From positions 62,001 to 126,000 of the forward strand of contig JACKIV010000003.1 of assembly GCA_020638285.1 (NCBI GenBank): a stretch of DNA of 64,000 nt, in the 5' to 3' direction. The translations under genes and the position numbers were made by a program. The stretch's first letter is position 1; each line of letters opens with the position of its first letter. A model generated the notes under the pieces. That model was not told where the DNA came from. It saw only the letters and a program-made list of their open reading frames with translations, and ran no database searches. The stretch comes from Rhodospirillales bacterium. Its GTDB lineage: Bacteria > Pseudomonadota > Alphaproteobacteria > Micavibrionales > Micavibrionaceae. This document shows positions 16,811 to 25,631 of the stretch, in pieces.

Positions 16811-17279
16811 ATACATCAGGGGAGGCGTGATCCGCGTGATCTCTGCACAGACCCTGTGGGGTTTTGGAAATAGTATCCATGATTTTTTGAACTCGAATGA
16901 GAAATATACCTAAATAAAATGAGAAATAAGAAAGGTATGCAATGGTAAAGAGGAGAGAATCACCCGCTATATTTACAGCATTTATGATAAGGTTATTATT
17001 ATTTATTGTCCACTTAAAGAATTCTTTTGATTCCATTTTGTCACCAGAAATGCCTGTGGATAGCTCTAGAGACAGCAGATGTTTTTGCATGTCTGCGTTT
17101 TCCGATTGTAACTTGGAAACCAAGGGGGAGATTTTGTCTGTCTTTATATCGAGATATAGGGCGCCTCCTAGAAAAAGAATAAGAAAGCCAAAAGATATAC
17201 AGAAGATTCCCCGTTTCTTTCCTTTTGTTTGGAGTCCTGCTGTATCGAGCCAGAATAGCCAGAGAAGTTTGTTTTTCAT
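16809..17279 (-). CDS. AT-rich cassette gene: small membrane protein of unknown function
   Basis: 156 residues, family not recognised. Two membrane helices are clear: about 24-44 (GIFCISFGFLILFLGGALYL) and about 105-128 (DSLLFTIAYLSYFSFYLGIFLI). Between them lies a polar, likely coiled-coil or helical stretch (KISPLVSKLQSENADMQKHLLSLEL). The gene sits 15 bp after the flhA stop on the same strand and would be read from the flhA transcript. Its base composition is far more AT-rich than all neighbours (the line 16981-17040 is about 22 percent GC). It is bounded by the 18-bp direct repeat, and its stop codon abuts the distal copy. Recent acquisition is the straightforward reading. Confidence 0.75.
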   Translation of the reverse strand: MKNKLLWLFWLDTAGLQTKGKKRGIFCISFGFLILFLGGALYLDIKTDKISPLVSKLQSENADMQKHLLSLELSTGISGDKMESKEFFKWTINNNNLIINAVNIAGDSLLFTIAYLSYFSFYLGIFLIRVQKIMDTISKTPQGLCRDHADHASPDV

Positions 17280-17294
17280 GATCTGTCTTCTTTC

Positions 17295-19388
17295 TTACAA
17301 TTGGCCCAATGTGCGGATTTTGGCTTTCGGGTGGATTTCGTTCTGGGACATGACGACGGTTTGGGGACGGAATCGCTCGACGACAGAGCGGACATAGGGG
17401 CGGATGCCGGGCGAGGTCAACAGGACGGGGCTTTCGCCGGTCTGGGCCATTTTATCGAAAAGCTCGCGCACACGGCGGATAAATTCCTGAAGATGCGTCG
17501 GCGGCATGGCAAGCTGGCGGTCTTCGCCTTCGCCGATCAGGGCCTCGGCAAAATTCTGCTCCCACTCCGGCGAGAGGGTCAGCAGGGGCAAAACCCCGTG
17601 CGCATTGGCGTGCGCGTCGCACAACTGGCGGGCCAGACGGCTGCGGACATGTTCTGTAATCAGGGCGACGTTTCGGGTATGGGCAGCGGCTTCGGAAATG
17701 CCCTCCAGAATCGCGGGAAGGTCGCGCACCGACACGCGCTCGGAAACCAGGTTCTGCAAAATGCGCTGAAGCCCCCCGACGGAAAGCTGTGACGGGATCA
17801 CATCCGCAACAAGCTTTTGGTATTCCTTTGGAATTTCGTCGAGCAGCTTTTGCGTCTCGGCATAGGACATCAGGTCGGACATATTGTCCTTGACGATTTC
17901 CGTCAAATGAGTCGTGACCACCGTTGGCGCGTCCACAACCGTATAGCCCCGGAAATGGGCTTCTTCGCGGTACTGGGCGTCGATCCACATGGCCGGCAGG
18001 CCAAAGGTCGGCTCGACCGTGCTTTCGCCGGGCAGGGTGATGGCTGCGCCGGACGGGTCCATGCACATCAGCATGCCGGGGCGGACCTCGCCGCGTCCGG
18101 ATTCGATTTCCTTGATCTTGACGACGTAGGTGCTGGCCGGAAGCTGGAGATTGTCCTGAATCCGCACGGCAGGCAGGACATAGCCCATATCTTCGGCCAG
18201 TTGACGGCGCAGGCCCTTGATCTGGTCGGTGAGCTTCGTTCCTTCGCCTTGCACGAGGGGCAGGAGGCCGTATCCCAGCTCCAGCCGGATCGTGTCCATG
18301 GCCAGAGCGCGGGAGATAGGCTCCTCCGCCGGGGGGGCTTTGGCCTCACGAATCTGTTCCTCGGCGGCGTCGGCTTCGATTTTCTGGCGGCGGGTGGACA
18401 TAAAGGCGATTCCTCCCGCCACCGCGCCCAGAACCAGGAAGGGCGGGGCCGGGATTCCCGGGAGAAGCCCCATAATGACCATCAAGACGGAAGAAATCGC
18501 CATGGCGCGAGGATAGCGGCTGAACTGGGTGTACAGGGCCTTGTCTGCCGAGCCTTCAATCCCCGCCTTGGAGACGAGCAGGCCCGCCGCGACCGAGACG
18601 ACCAGAGCAGGAATCTGGGTCACAAGCCCATCGCCGATGGTCAGGATCGTATAGGTGGCGGCGGCATCGGCAAGTGAAAGACCCTTGGAAACGGTGCCGA
18701 TGATAATTCCGCCCACGACATTGATGAAGACAATCAAAAGTCCTGCGACCGCATCGCCGCGCACGAATTTGGCCGCCCCGTCCATGGCTCCGAAGAAGGT
18801 GCTTTCCTGTTCGAGGTTGGATCTGCGTTTTTTGGCGTCGTCTTCGGTAATTAACCCGGCGGACAGGTCCGCATCAATGGCCATCTGCTTTCCGGGCATG
18901 GCGTCGAGGGTGAATCGGGCGGCGACTTCGGCAATTCGCCCCGATCCCTTTGTAATAACAACAAAATTCACAATAACAAGAATGGCGAACACGATTCCGC
19001 CGACAACGTAGGAATCCTGAATGATAAAACTGCCAAAGGCTTCGATGACATGACCTGCGGCGTCTGTGCCTTCGTGCCCGTGACTTAAAACCAGCCGCGT
19101 AGAGGCGATATTCAGTCCAAGGCGCAGGGCGGTGGAGATGAGCAGGACCGTCGGAAAGGTTGAAAATTCCAGCGGGGCCTGAATAAACAGGACGATCATC
19201 AAAATCATGACCGACAGGGTGATGGACAGGGACAGGCCTGCATCCACGATCCAGGTTGGCATGGGCACGAGCATGAACAGCAAAATGCAAACGATTCCAA
19301 GAGCCAGCGCGATATCTCCGCGCAAAAAGATTGCGGCGATGGACCGGGCGGAGCCTGCGGAAGGGGCGGCGGCAGGAAGATTGGCCAT
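17295..19388 (-). CDS. flhA: Flagellar type III export protein FlhA
   Basis: 697 residues from the ATG at 19388, matching the family length; in-frame codons to 19511 would add a 41-residue extension that is less FlhA-like. The N-terminal half has about eight membrane helices with the export-gate FHIPEP-type loop (GRIAEVAARFTLDAMPGKQMAIDADL, around residues 150-175) and the C-terminal cytoplasmic domain (about 340-697) contains the PVLLTSPGIRPYVRSVVERF block. FlhA forms the nonameric export gate that recruits chaperone-substrate complexes. It is distant from the flgB cluster. The C-terminal seven residues are encoded within the direct repeat. Confidence 0.96.
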   Translation of the reverse strand: MANLPAAAPSAGSARSIAAIFLRGDIALALGIVCILLFMLVPMPTWIVDAGLSLSITLSVMILMIVLFIQAPLEFSTFPTVLLISTALRLGLNIASTRLVLSHGHEGTDAAGHVIEAFGSFIIQDSYVVGGIVFAILVIVNFVVITKGSGRIAEVAARFTLDAMPGKQMAIDADLSAGLITEDDAKKRRSNLEQESTFFGAMDGAAKFVRGDAVAGLLIVFINVVGGIIIGTVSKGLSLADAAATYTILTIGDGLVTQIPALVVSVAAGLLVSKAGIEGSADKALYTQFSRYPRAMAISSVLMVIMGLLPGIPAPPFLVLGAVAGGIAFMSTRRQKIEADAAEEQIREAKAPPAEEPISRALAMDTIRLELGYGLLPLVQGEGTKLTDQIKGLRRQLAEDMGYVLPAVRIQDNLQLPASTYVVKIKEIESGRGEVRPGMLMCMDPSGAAITLPGESTVEPTFGLPAMWIDAQYREEAHFRGYTVVDAPTVVTTHLTEIVKDNMSDLMSYAETQKLLDEIPKEYQKLVADVIPSQLSVGGLQRILQNLVSERVSVRDLPAILEGISEAAAHTRNVALITEHVRSRLARQLCDAHANAHGVLPLLTLSPEWEQNFAEALIGEGEDRQLAMPPTHLQEFIRRVRELFDKMAQTGESPVLLTSPGIRPYVRSVVERFRPQTVVMSQNEIHPKAKIRTLGQL
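17302..17319 (-). repeat. Proximal copy of the 18-bp direct repeat, inside flhA
   Basis: Identical to 16793-16810, 509 bp away in direct orientation. It encodes the FlhA residues IRTLG near the C-terminus. With the distal copy it brackets the AT-rich cassette gene. Confidence 0.85.
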
Positions 19389-19633
19389 GGAAACCGATGT
19401 TTTGAGAACACGAAAAAGGGAATATAAACCGAAAAACAGTCCAAGACAGCTCTTCATCATATCAGGCGTGTGGAAAGAGTCAAAGCGCGAAGGGGGGCTC
19501 TGATGGCTCAAATCAGGCTGTATCTGTCCTTGTTACAGAAATCCTGTTCAAATCTCGTGAAAAAACTTGCGTAGGGCTTGGCGTTTGTCTGTCTTTGGGA
19601 TAGAGAAGATCAGTGACGATGGGGAGGCACGCA

Positions 19634-21706
19634 ATGCCCAAGCTTAAGATCAACGATGTCGAAATCGAGGTTGCGCCGGGGACCAGCATCCTTCAGGCCG
19701 CAGAGATGCTCGGCGTTGAAATTCCACGTTTTTGTTATCATGATCGTCTCTCTGTCCCGGCCAATTGCCGGATGTGTCTGGTTGAGGTCTCGCCCGGCCC
19801 GCCCAAGCCCCAGGCCTCCTGCGCGCTGGCCTGTGCCGACGGGATGAGCGTCAAGACCGATTCGGACATGGTCAAAAAAGCCCGCAAGGGCGTGATGGAA
19901 ATGATGCTCATCAACCATCCGCTGGATTGCCCCATCTGCGATCAGGGCGGGGAATGCGACCTTCAGGACCAGGCCGTGGCGTACGGGTTTGACCGGTCTC
20001 GTTATTATGAGTCCAAGCGCGCCGTTGTGGACAAGGATCTGGGGCCCCTCGTCAAGACCGTGATGACCCGCTGCATCCAGTGTACCCGCTGTGTCCGGTT
20101 TGCGGACGAGATTGCGGGAACGCCGGATCTGGGGTTGTATAACCGGGGCGAGGACGTGGAAATCGGTCCTTTTGTGGAAAAGGCCTGTGCGACGGAGCTG
20201 TCCGGAAATCTGGTGGATATTTGCCCCGTCGGAGCCTTGACCAGCAAGCCTTATGCGTTTTCCGCCCGCCCGTGGGAGTTGCGCAAGACCGAGACCATCG
20301 ACGTGATGGACGCGGTGGGATCGAACATCCGGGTCGATTCGCGGGGGACCGAGGTTATGCGCGTTCTGCCCCGTCTGCACGAGGGCATTAACGAGGAATG
20401 GATCAACGATCGCACCCGCTATGCCATTGACGGGCTTAAGAAAGCGCGGCTGGACCGTCCGTGGATCCGGGATGAAAAATCCGGAAAACTGCGCGAGGCG
20501 GCGTGGGAGGAAGCCTTTGCCCTGATCGCCGCGCGTCTGCGGCCTTTGGCGGGGCCTGAGATTGGCGCGATTGCCGGGGAGTTGTGCGATCTCGAATCGA
20601 TGGTGGCGCTCAAGGATCTGATGGAGGCGTTGGGCAGCCGGAATCTGGATTGCCGGACGGACGGGGCGCATTTCGATCCGTCGGCCCGCGCCGGGTACAT
20701 TTTCAACTCCGGAATCTCGGCCATTGAGCAGGCAGACGCGATTTTGCTGATCGGGACCAATCCGCGGGTTGAGGCCACGATGGTCAATGCCCGAATCCGC
20801 AAGGCATGGCTGAACAACCGCGTTTCCATTGGCCTGATCGGAGAGGCGGCGGATCTGGGGTACCCCTATACGCGCGTGGGCGCGGGGCCGCGTGAGATGG
20901 AAAGTCTTTTGCGGGGGAACAACGCCTTTGCCGATCGTCTGGCGCGGGCACAGCGGCCCATGATTATTCTGGGCGCGGGGGCGTTTTTGCGTCCGGACGG
21001 GTCGGCGGTGCAGGCGCTGGCGCGGCAGGTGGCGGAGCATTTCGGCGTGGTCCGCGAGGGCTGGAACGGGTTTAACGTCCTGCAACTGGCGGCATCCCGT
21101 GTGGGGGCACTGGATATCGGGTTTTTGCCCCCCAGCGGCGCGATGGATATCCATGCGATGCTGGATGGGACTCGTACCGGTCGGATCAAGGCGCTGTATC
21201 TGCTCGGCGTGGACGAATTCGACGTGCGCGCGGCGACGGGGTGGCAGACTTTCGTTATTTATCAAGGCCATCACGGCGATGCGGGTGCGGCGCGCGCGGA
21301 TGTGATTTTGCCCGGCGCAGCCTATACGGAAAAAGACGGGTTGTATGTTAATACCGAAGGCCGGGTTCAGGCGGCGCGTCGCGCGATCTTTCCGCCCGGC
21401 GAAGCGCGGGAAGACTGGGCAATTCTGCGGGCCTTGTCGGCGCATTTGAGGTGTGAATTACCCTATGAGTCCCTTAATGCGCTTCGGACGCGAATTGTCG
21501 TGGAATGGCCGCATCTGGGGGATATCGATGCGCAGGGTCCCGCGCCGTGGACCGTGTTCGGGCGGCAAGGGAGCGTTTCCGAATCCCCGTTCCTCAGTCC
21601 CGTGCGGAATTTCTATATGACCAATGCGATCTGCCGCGCCTCGGACACCATGGCCGAATGTACACGCGCCTTTGTGGAGGGGCGGTTGTCTCAGGCGGCG
21701 GAGTAG
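19634..21706 (+). CDS. nuoG: NADH-quinone oxidoreductase subunit G
   Basis: 690 residues from the ATG at 19634, which follows GGGGAGG at ideal spacing; an upstream ATG at 19613 is less likely. NuoG is the 75-kDa-type subunit of complex I carrying several iron-sulfur clusters. Visible: the N-terminal 2Fe-2S ligands (RFCYHDRLSVPANCRMCLVE), the H/C-x3 4Fe-4S site (HPLDCPICDQGGECDLQD), the TRCIQCTRCVRF cluster and CPVGALTSKPYAF, then the molybdopterin-oxidoreductase-like C-terminal half. No other nuo gene adjoins: flhA is divergent upstream and gap convergent downstream. An intact coding sequence suggests the rest of complex I lies elsewhere. Confidence 0.96.
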   Translation: MPKLKINDVEIEVAPGTSILQAAEMLGVEIPRFCYHDRLSVPANCRMCLVEVSPGPPKPQASCALACADGMSVKTDSDMVKKARKGVMEMMLINHPLDCPICDQGGECDLQDQAVAYGFDRSRYYESKRAVVDKDLGPLVKTVMTRCIQCTRCVRFADEIAGTPDLGLYNRGEDVEIGPFVEKACATELSGNLVDICPVGALTSKPYAFSARPWELRKTETIDVMDAVGSNIRVDSRGTEVMRVLPRLHEGINEEWINDRTRYAIDGLKKARLDRPWIRDEKSGKLREAAWEEAFALIAARLRPLAGPEIGAIAGELCDLESMVALKDLMEALGSRNLDCRTDGAHFDPSARAGYIFNSGISAIEQADAILLIGTNPRVEATMVNARIRKAWLNNRVSIGLIGEAADLGYPYTRVGAGPREMESLLRGNNAFADRLARAQRPMIILGAGAFLRPDGSAVQALARQVAEHFGVVREGWNGFNVLQLAASRVGALDIGFLPPSGAMDIHAMLDGTRTGRIKALYLLGVDEFDVRAATGWQTFVIYQGHHGDAGAARADVILPGAAYTEKDGLYVNTEGRVQAARRAIFPPGEAREDWAILRALSAHLRCELPYESLNALRTRIVVEWPHLGDIDAQGPAPWTVFGRQGSVSESPFLSPVRNFYMTNAICRASDTMAECTRAFVEGRLSQAAE

Positions 21707-21750
21707 GTGAAGGCGGCGGGGTCGGTTTCCCGATTTTTCCTGCCATAAAA

Positions 21751-21775
21751 AATCGGCCCTTTTGCGGGGCCGATT
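21751..21775. terminator. Bidirectional terminator between nuoG and gap
   Basis: Perfect 9-bp stem AATCGGCCC (21751-21759) with GGGCCGATT (21767-21775), 7-base loop, A-run to the left and CTGTTTT to the right; it serves both convergent genes. Confidence 0.85.
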
Positions 21776-21799
21776 CTGTTTTCGTAATAGTCAGGAGTG

Positions 21800-22810
21800 T
21801 TATCCCACGCTGTGCATCTTGACGGCGGTGTCGAGCATCCGGTTGGAAAAGCCCCATTCGTTATCGTACCACGACATGACGCGGACGAGGTTGCCATCGA
21901 CAACCTTGGTTCCTTCAAGCGAGAAGATCGACGAGCGCTTGTCGTGGTTGAAATCGCCGGACACCAGGGGATCGCTGTAATAGCCCAGAATGCCCTTGAG
22001 TTCCCCATCCGCAGCCTTTTTCACCGCTTCGTTGATGTCTTCGGCGGTGGTGGATTTGCTGGCCACAAATTTCAGGTCCACGACCGAGACGTTCGGCGTC
22101 GGCACGCGCATTGCCATCCCGTCCAGCTTGCCTTTGAGTTCGGGCAGCACCTTGCCGACGGCCTTGGCCGCGCCGGTCGAGGTCGGGATCATGTTGAGTG
22201 CGGCGGCGCGGGCGCGGTGCAGGTCCTTGTGCATCGTGTCCACGATCCGTTGATCGCCCGTATAGCTGTGGATCGTTGTCATATAGCCCTTTTCGATTCC
22301 CACGGCCTTGTGGATCGCATAGGCGACCGGGGCAAGGCAGTTCGTGGTGCAGGAGGCGTTGGAGACGATCTTGTGATCTTTGGTCAGCTTGTCGCTGTTG
22401 ACGCCATAGACAACCGTGAGGTCTTCATCGGTCGCGGGGGCCGAGATCAGAACTTTTTTCGCGCCGGCATCCAGATGCTTGCCTGCATCCTTGCGGTCCG
22501 TGAACAGGCCCGAGCATTCCATCGCGATGTCGATGCCCATGTCTTTCCACGGCAGGGCGGCGGGGTCGCGCTGCTGGACGACCTTGATTTTCTTGCCCTT
22601 GACGACGAGAATGTCATTGCCTTCCATCGTGACGTCGAACGGGAATCTCCCGTGGACCGAGTCGTATTGCAGAAGGATCCGGTTGGCATCGGCGGGCGCC
22701 AGATCGTTGATGGCGACGATGTCGATATCGTTGCGGCCCGATTCGTACAGGGCGCGAAACACCAGACGGCCGATGCGGCCAAACCCGTTAATGGCGACTT
22801 TTGCAGTCAT
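21800..22810 (-). CDS. gap: Glyceraldehyde-3-phosphate dehydrogenase, type I
   Basis: 336 residues. It oxidises glyceraldehyde 3-phosphate to 1,3-bisphosphoglycerate. Visible: the NAD-binding start KVAINGFGRIGRLVFRA, the catalytic cysteine in SNASCTTNCLAP (about residue 152), the MTTIHSYTGDQ segment and the C-terminal SWYDNEWGFSNRM. A purine-rich AAAGGGGG lies before the ATG. It stands alone; tkt and pgk, frequent neighbours, are absent. Intergenic DNA of about 100 bp upstream should hold its promoter. Confidence 0.97.
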   Translation of the reverse strand: MTAKVAINGFGRIGRLVFRALYESGRNDIDIVAINDLAPADANRILLQYDSVHGRFPFDVTMEGNDILVVKGKKIKVVQQRDPAALPWKDMGIDIAMECSGLFTDRKDAGKHLDAGAKKVLISAPATDEDLTVVYGVNSDKLTKDHKIVSNASCTTNCLAPVAYAIHKAVGIEKGYMTTIHSYTGDQRIVDTMHKDLHRARAAALNMIPTSTGAAKAVGKVLPELKGKLDGMAMRVPTPNVSVVDLKFVASKSTTAEDINEAVKKAADGELKGILGYYSDPLVSGDFNHDKRSSIFSLEGTKVVDGNLVRVMSWYDNEWGFSNRMLDTAVKMHSVG

Positions 22811-22908
22811 AACAACCCCCTTTGGGAAAGAATTTTGCCTGAGGGTTGTCCTATCAGATCAGGCCCGAAAGTCCAGAAAAAAGAGGTTGTCAGAATGTCG
22901 CAGGGGAT

Positions 22909-23478
22909 TCAGGCGGCGGCAAAGGTCCGGGACAGGGACGGGCAGGGGAGTGGATGTTCCATTCGTGCGCCGATCACGAATTGGCACCAGTACCAGAAGA
23001 AAAAGAGATGGCTCCGGCGCTGTTTTTCTTCGGTCTGGCGCGTGCGCAGGGCCACATTCTGCGCGGTTCTGGCTTCGCGGTCCGCCTGCTGCGCCGCAAT
23101 ATTCCGGGTGCGGGCGGCCTCGTTTTCCAGTTTTTGCGCCAGAGCCTTGCGGGCCTGCGCCGTCCGGTCCATGCGCAACTCATAGAGGCGGGCCTCCAGC
23201 GCGCACCAGAGGCTGTCGCTTCTGTCTGCGGCGATTTCCGATAAGGGTGAGTCCGCGCCATGTGCGACGAGTGTATTCAGATACTCTGCGCGTGCGTCCA
23301 GATGGGCCTTGTACAGGCTCAGGACATCGGAATCCAGCGCGATCCACTGTGCGATGTCTGTAAAATCGGGGGCAAAAGACGGCGACAGGCCTTCCGGGGG
23401 CGAGTCTGGCAGATTCGCCGCAAGATCGTTCAGAACATCCCGAATGGATGGGCTTTTAACGTCCCTTGTGTGTCGCAT
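22909..23478 (-). CDS. Hypothetical protein with a long charged helix
   Basis: 189 residues, not recognised. The N-terminal part (about 1-100) is acidic. Residues about 100-155 form a strongly predicted charged helix rich in Arg, Ala, Gln and Glu, of the coiled-coil type. A short tryptophan- and phenylalanine-rich stretch (SHLFFFWYWCQFVIGA, about 156-171) could be a membrane-inserting hairpin. The start ATG at 23478 has GGATGAGG just upstream. It lies 47 bp before the start of no co-oriented gene: the next minus-strand gene downstream is gap, about 100 bp away, and the BatA-like gene ends just upstream, so it may be the last gene of that cluster. Confidence 0.6.
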   Translation of the reverse strand: MRHTRDVKSPSIRDVLNDLAANLPDSPPEGLSPSFAPDFTDIAQWIALDSDVLSLYKAHLDARAEYLNTLVAHGADSPLSEIAADRSDSLWCALEARLYELRMDRTAQARKALAQKLENEAARTRNIAAQQADREARTAQNVALRTRQTEEKQRRSHLFFFWYWCQFVIGARMEHPLPCPSLSRTFAAA

Positions 23479-23525
23479 GGCCTCATCCTATCCGCCTTTC
23501 GTAAAAGAAAGGTGAAGGGGATGTT

Positions 23526-25631
23526 TTATCCGGTTTTCCTGCGGCCTTCGCGCCACCACGCAAGCAGACTCAATACCAGAAGCCCACCCAGAGAGAGCCA
23601 TAATGGAAGCAATGGAGCGATGCGCGCGCCTGTGACGGTGTGATCGTTGTTGCGGCGCAGGCCAATCCAGCTCTGGCCGGATTGAGTCCGTCCTGCGGGC
23701 ATGAGTCTTAAGGCCGGGGTGGGGTCGTCCGTGGCCCAGCGCAGGCTTCCCTCCGATGCGGCGGTGATTGCGGCCAGACGGTCTGGCGCGGCGCGAATGT
23801 CTTTTTGTTCCGGCGCATTTGGATCTCCTGCGATAACAATGCGGCGCAAGGAACCGGACTCGGCACGCCAGACCCCTGTCCTGTCGATGGGAATGCGGGC
23901 TTCGGCCCGGCCTTTTGAGTCCGGGGTCAAGGGAACATCCCGGCTTTTCCCGTCCGGTCCGGTCAAGGTCACGGGCGCAGACTCCGTGCTGTCCAGAGAC
24001 CGACGGCGCAAGGTCAGGGTTTGACCCTCCACGGTCAAATCGAGTGCATTTTCCTCCAGTTCCGGTTCCTTCATCAGCCAGTGAATGATCCGGCGCATGA
24101 AATCGGCATAGGGCCCGCCGCCGTCAAATCCCCGCGCCCAGAGCCATATCTGGTCGCTGGCCAGATGCGCGATACGGCCTTTGCCTTCGTGGGCAAGGAT
24201 CAGGAGGGGCGCCGCCCGCGGTTCGTCGCCCGCCCGCATCAAAATCTGGTTTTCAGGCGTCTCAACGTCGCTCAGCCCCAGAACGCGTAACCATCGTCCC
24301 CAGTGTTCGCCTCTTTCCGGGTGCAGATCCGCCGTAACCGGATGGCGGCGTCCGGTGTCTGTGACGTTTGGGCGGAAAGGGGTTTCCCTGACCTGTCCTG
24401 TTGGAACGCCGGGCAAGATGCCCCGCAGGGAGGAGTTGCGCAAGGATTCCGGCCCGGCATATTCGGGACCGCTGGAAATCAGCAGCCCTCCGCCTTTTTT
24501 GACATAATCAGATATGTTGGCGAAATATTGATCCGGCATGATATCATTCTGGCGGTATCGGTCCAGAATGATGAGATCGAATCCGTCCAGCTTCTTCTCG
24601 AACAGTTCTTCAAATGGAAAGGCTATCAGGGACATTTCCCTTTGGGGCGTCAGGTCGATCATGTCCGGATTCCGCAAAATCGTGAAGTGGACCAGATCCA
24701 CGCCCGGATCGGCAGTCAGGATATCTCGCCAGACTCGTTCGCCTGCATGCGGCGTTCCAGAAACCAGCAAGACCCGCAGGCGGTCGCGAACGCCATTGAT
24801 AAGAAGCGCGACGCGGTTGTTCGCGGGAGCAATATCTCCGTCTGGAGTTGGTGTCTCTATTTCCAGAATGTTCTGCCCGGCTTCCGAAACAGGAAAAGTG
24901 AGGGTCTGTTCTACGCCCACGGGAACCAGATCCATCTCCGGATCAGCCGTTCCTCTGCGGATCAGGATGCTGGCCGTATCGGGCAGGCCGCGTCCGTGAT
25001 CCTCGATTCTATAGCGGATGGTCACGCTTTGCCCCACGACGCCATAGGCAGGTGCATGAGTGAGGACCACGGCGCGATCTCTCTCATCCCGCTGCCCGGT
25101 CAAAATGGCATGAACCGGGCCGAAGCTTTTCAGGGTTTCCGCATTTGTCGGAACGTCATGAATCTGCCCATCGGTAAGCAGGATCACGCCTGCCCGGCGG
25201 CTTTCCGGAACATCGGACAGAAGCGCCGAAAGGGGATCGAACAGCAGGGTCTGGCGGGTCCGGGTTCCTTCGGGCGGTGTTTCCAGAATACGAAGATCGA
25301 CGCCCTTGAGATCCGCAAAAGATCCGCGCAGGTGATCCAGAATCGCGTCTGTTCTGGCTTTGCGGTCGGCCCCGGCGTTTGAGGCGCTGCGGTCTGCCAC
25401 GACCACCGCCACATCCGATGCGGCAGTGCGTGTTTCCTCGACCAGAACCGGTCCGGCCAGAACAGTCAGGAATCCGAGCGCAGCCAGAATGCGCCAGAGC
25501 GGAATCTTGCGTTTGCTCGATAAAAATCCGGTCAAGGCCAGCGCCATGCACAAAAGCGCAAAACCTGCGAGCGCGGAAAGCGGGACGAGGGGAGCAAACT
25601 GGATCGACAGGGCGGCGGGGATTGCAGTCAT
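23526..25631 (-). CDS. Membrane-anchored protein with von Willebrand-like and GATase1-like regions
   Basis: 701 residues. Helices at about 15-35 and 43-63 anchor the N-terminus, and a C-terminal helix (about 670-692) is followed by a basic tail. Between them are a vWA-like fold (DVAVVVADRSASNAG and GVILLTDGQIHDVP, about 73-170), Ig-like strands, and a glutamine-amidotransferase-like domain (about 285-510, with KKGGGLLISSGPEYAGPE) that lacks an obvious catalytic cysteine. This architecture occurs beside DUF58 and DUF4159 genes in alphaproteobacteria, in clusters usually led by moxR. Function is unknown; envelope stress or periplasmic folding is a guess from the Bat (Bacteroides aerotolerance) analogy. 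It overlaps the upstream gene by 4 bp (ATGA). Confidence 0.8.
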   Translation of the reverse strand: MTAIPAALSIQFAPLVPLSALAGFALLCMALALTGFLSSKRKIPLWRILAALGFLTVLAGPVLVEETRTAASDVAVVVADRSASNAGADRKARTDAILDHLRGSFADLKGVDLRILETPPEGTRTRQTLLFDPLSALLSDVPESRRAGVILLTDGQIHDVPTNAETLKSFGPVHAILTGQRDERDRAVVLTHAPAYGVVGQSVTIRYRIEDHGRGLPDTASILIRRGTADPEMDLVPVGVEQTLTFPVSEAGQNILEIETPTPDGDIAPANNRVALLINGVRDRLRVLLVSGTPHAGERVWRDILTADPGVDLVHFTILRNPDMIDLTPQREMSLIAFPFEELFEKKLDGFDLIILDRYRQNDIMPDQYFANISDYVKKGGGLLISSGPEYAGPESLRNSSLRGILPGVPTGQVRETPFRPNVTDTGRRHPVTADLHPERGEHWGRWLRVLGLSDVETPENQILMRAGDEPRAAPLLILAHEGKGRIAHLASDQIWLWARGFDGGGPYADFMRRIIHWLMKEPELEENALDLTVEGQTLTLRRRSLDSTESAPVTLTGPDGKSRDVPLTPDSKGRAEARIPIDRTGVWRAESGSLRRIVIAGDPNAPEQKDIRAAPDRLAAITAASEGSLRWATDDPTPALRLMPAGRTQSGQSWIGLRRNNDHTVTGARIAPLLPLWLSLGGLLVLSLLAWWREGRRKTG

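Noticed and set aside
19610..21445. Long open frame (611 codons) antisense to nuoG
   Set aside because: A shadow frame; nuoG on the plus strand has all cluster ligands.
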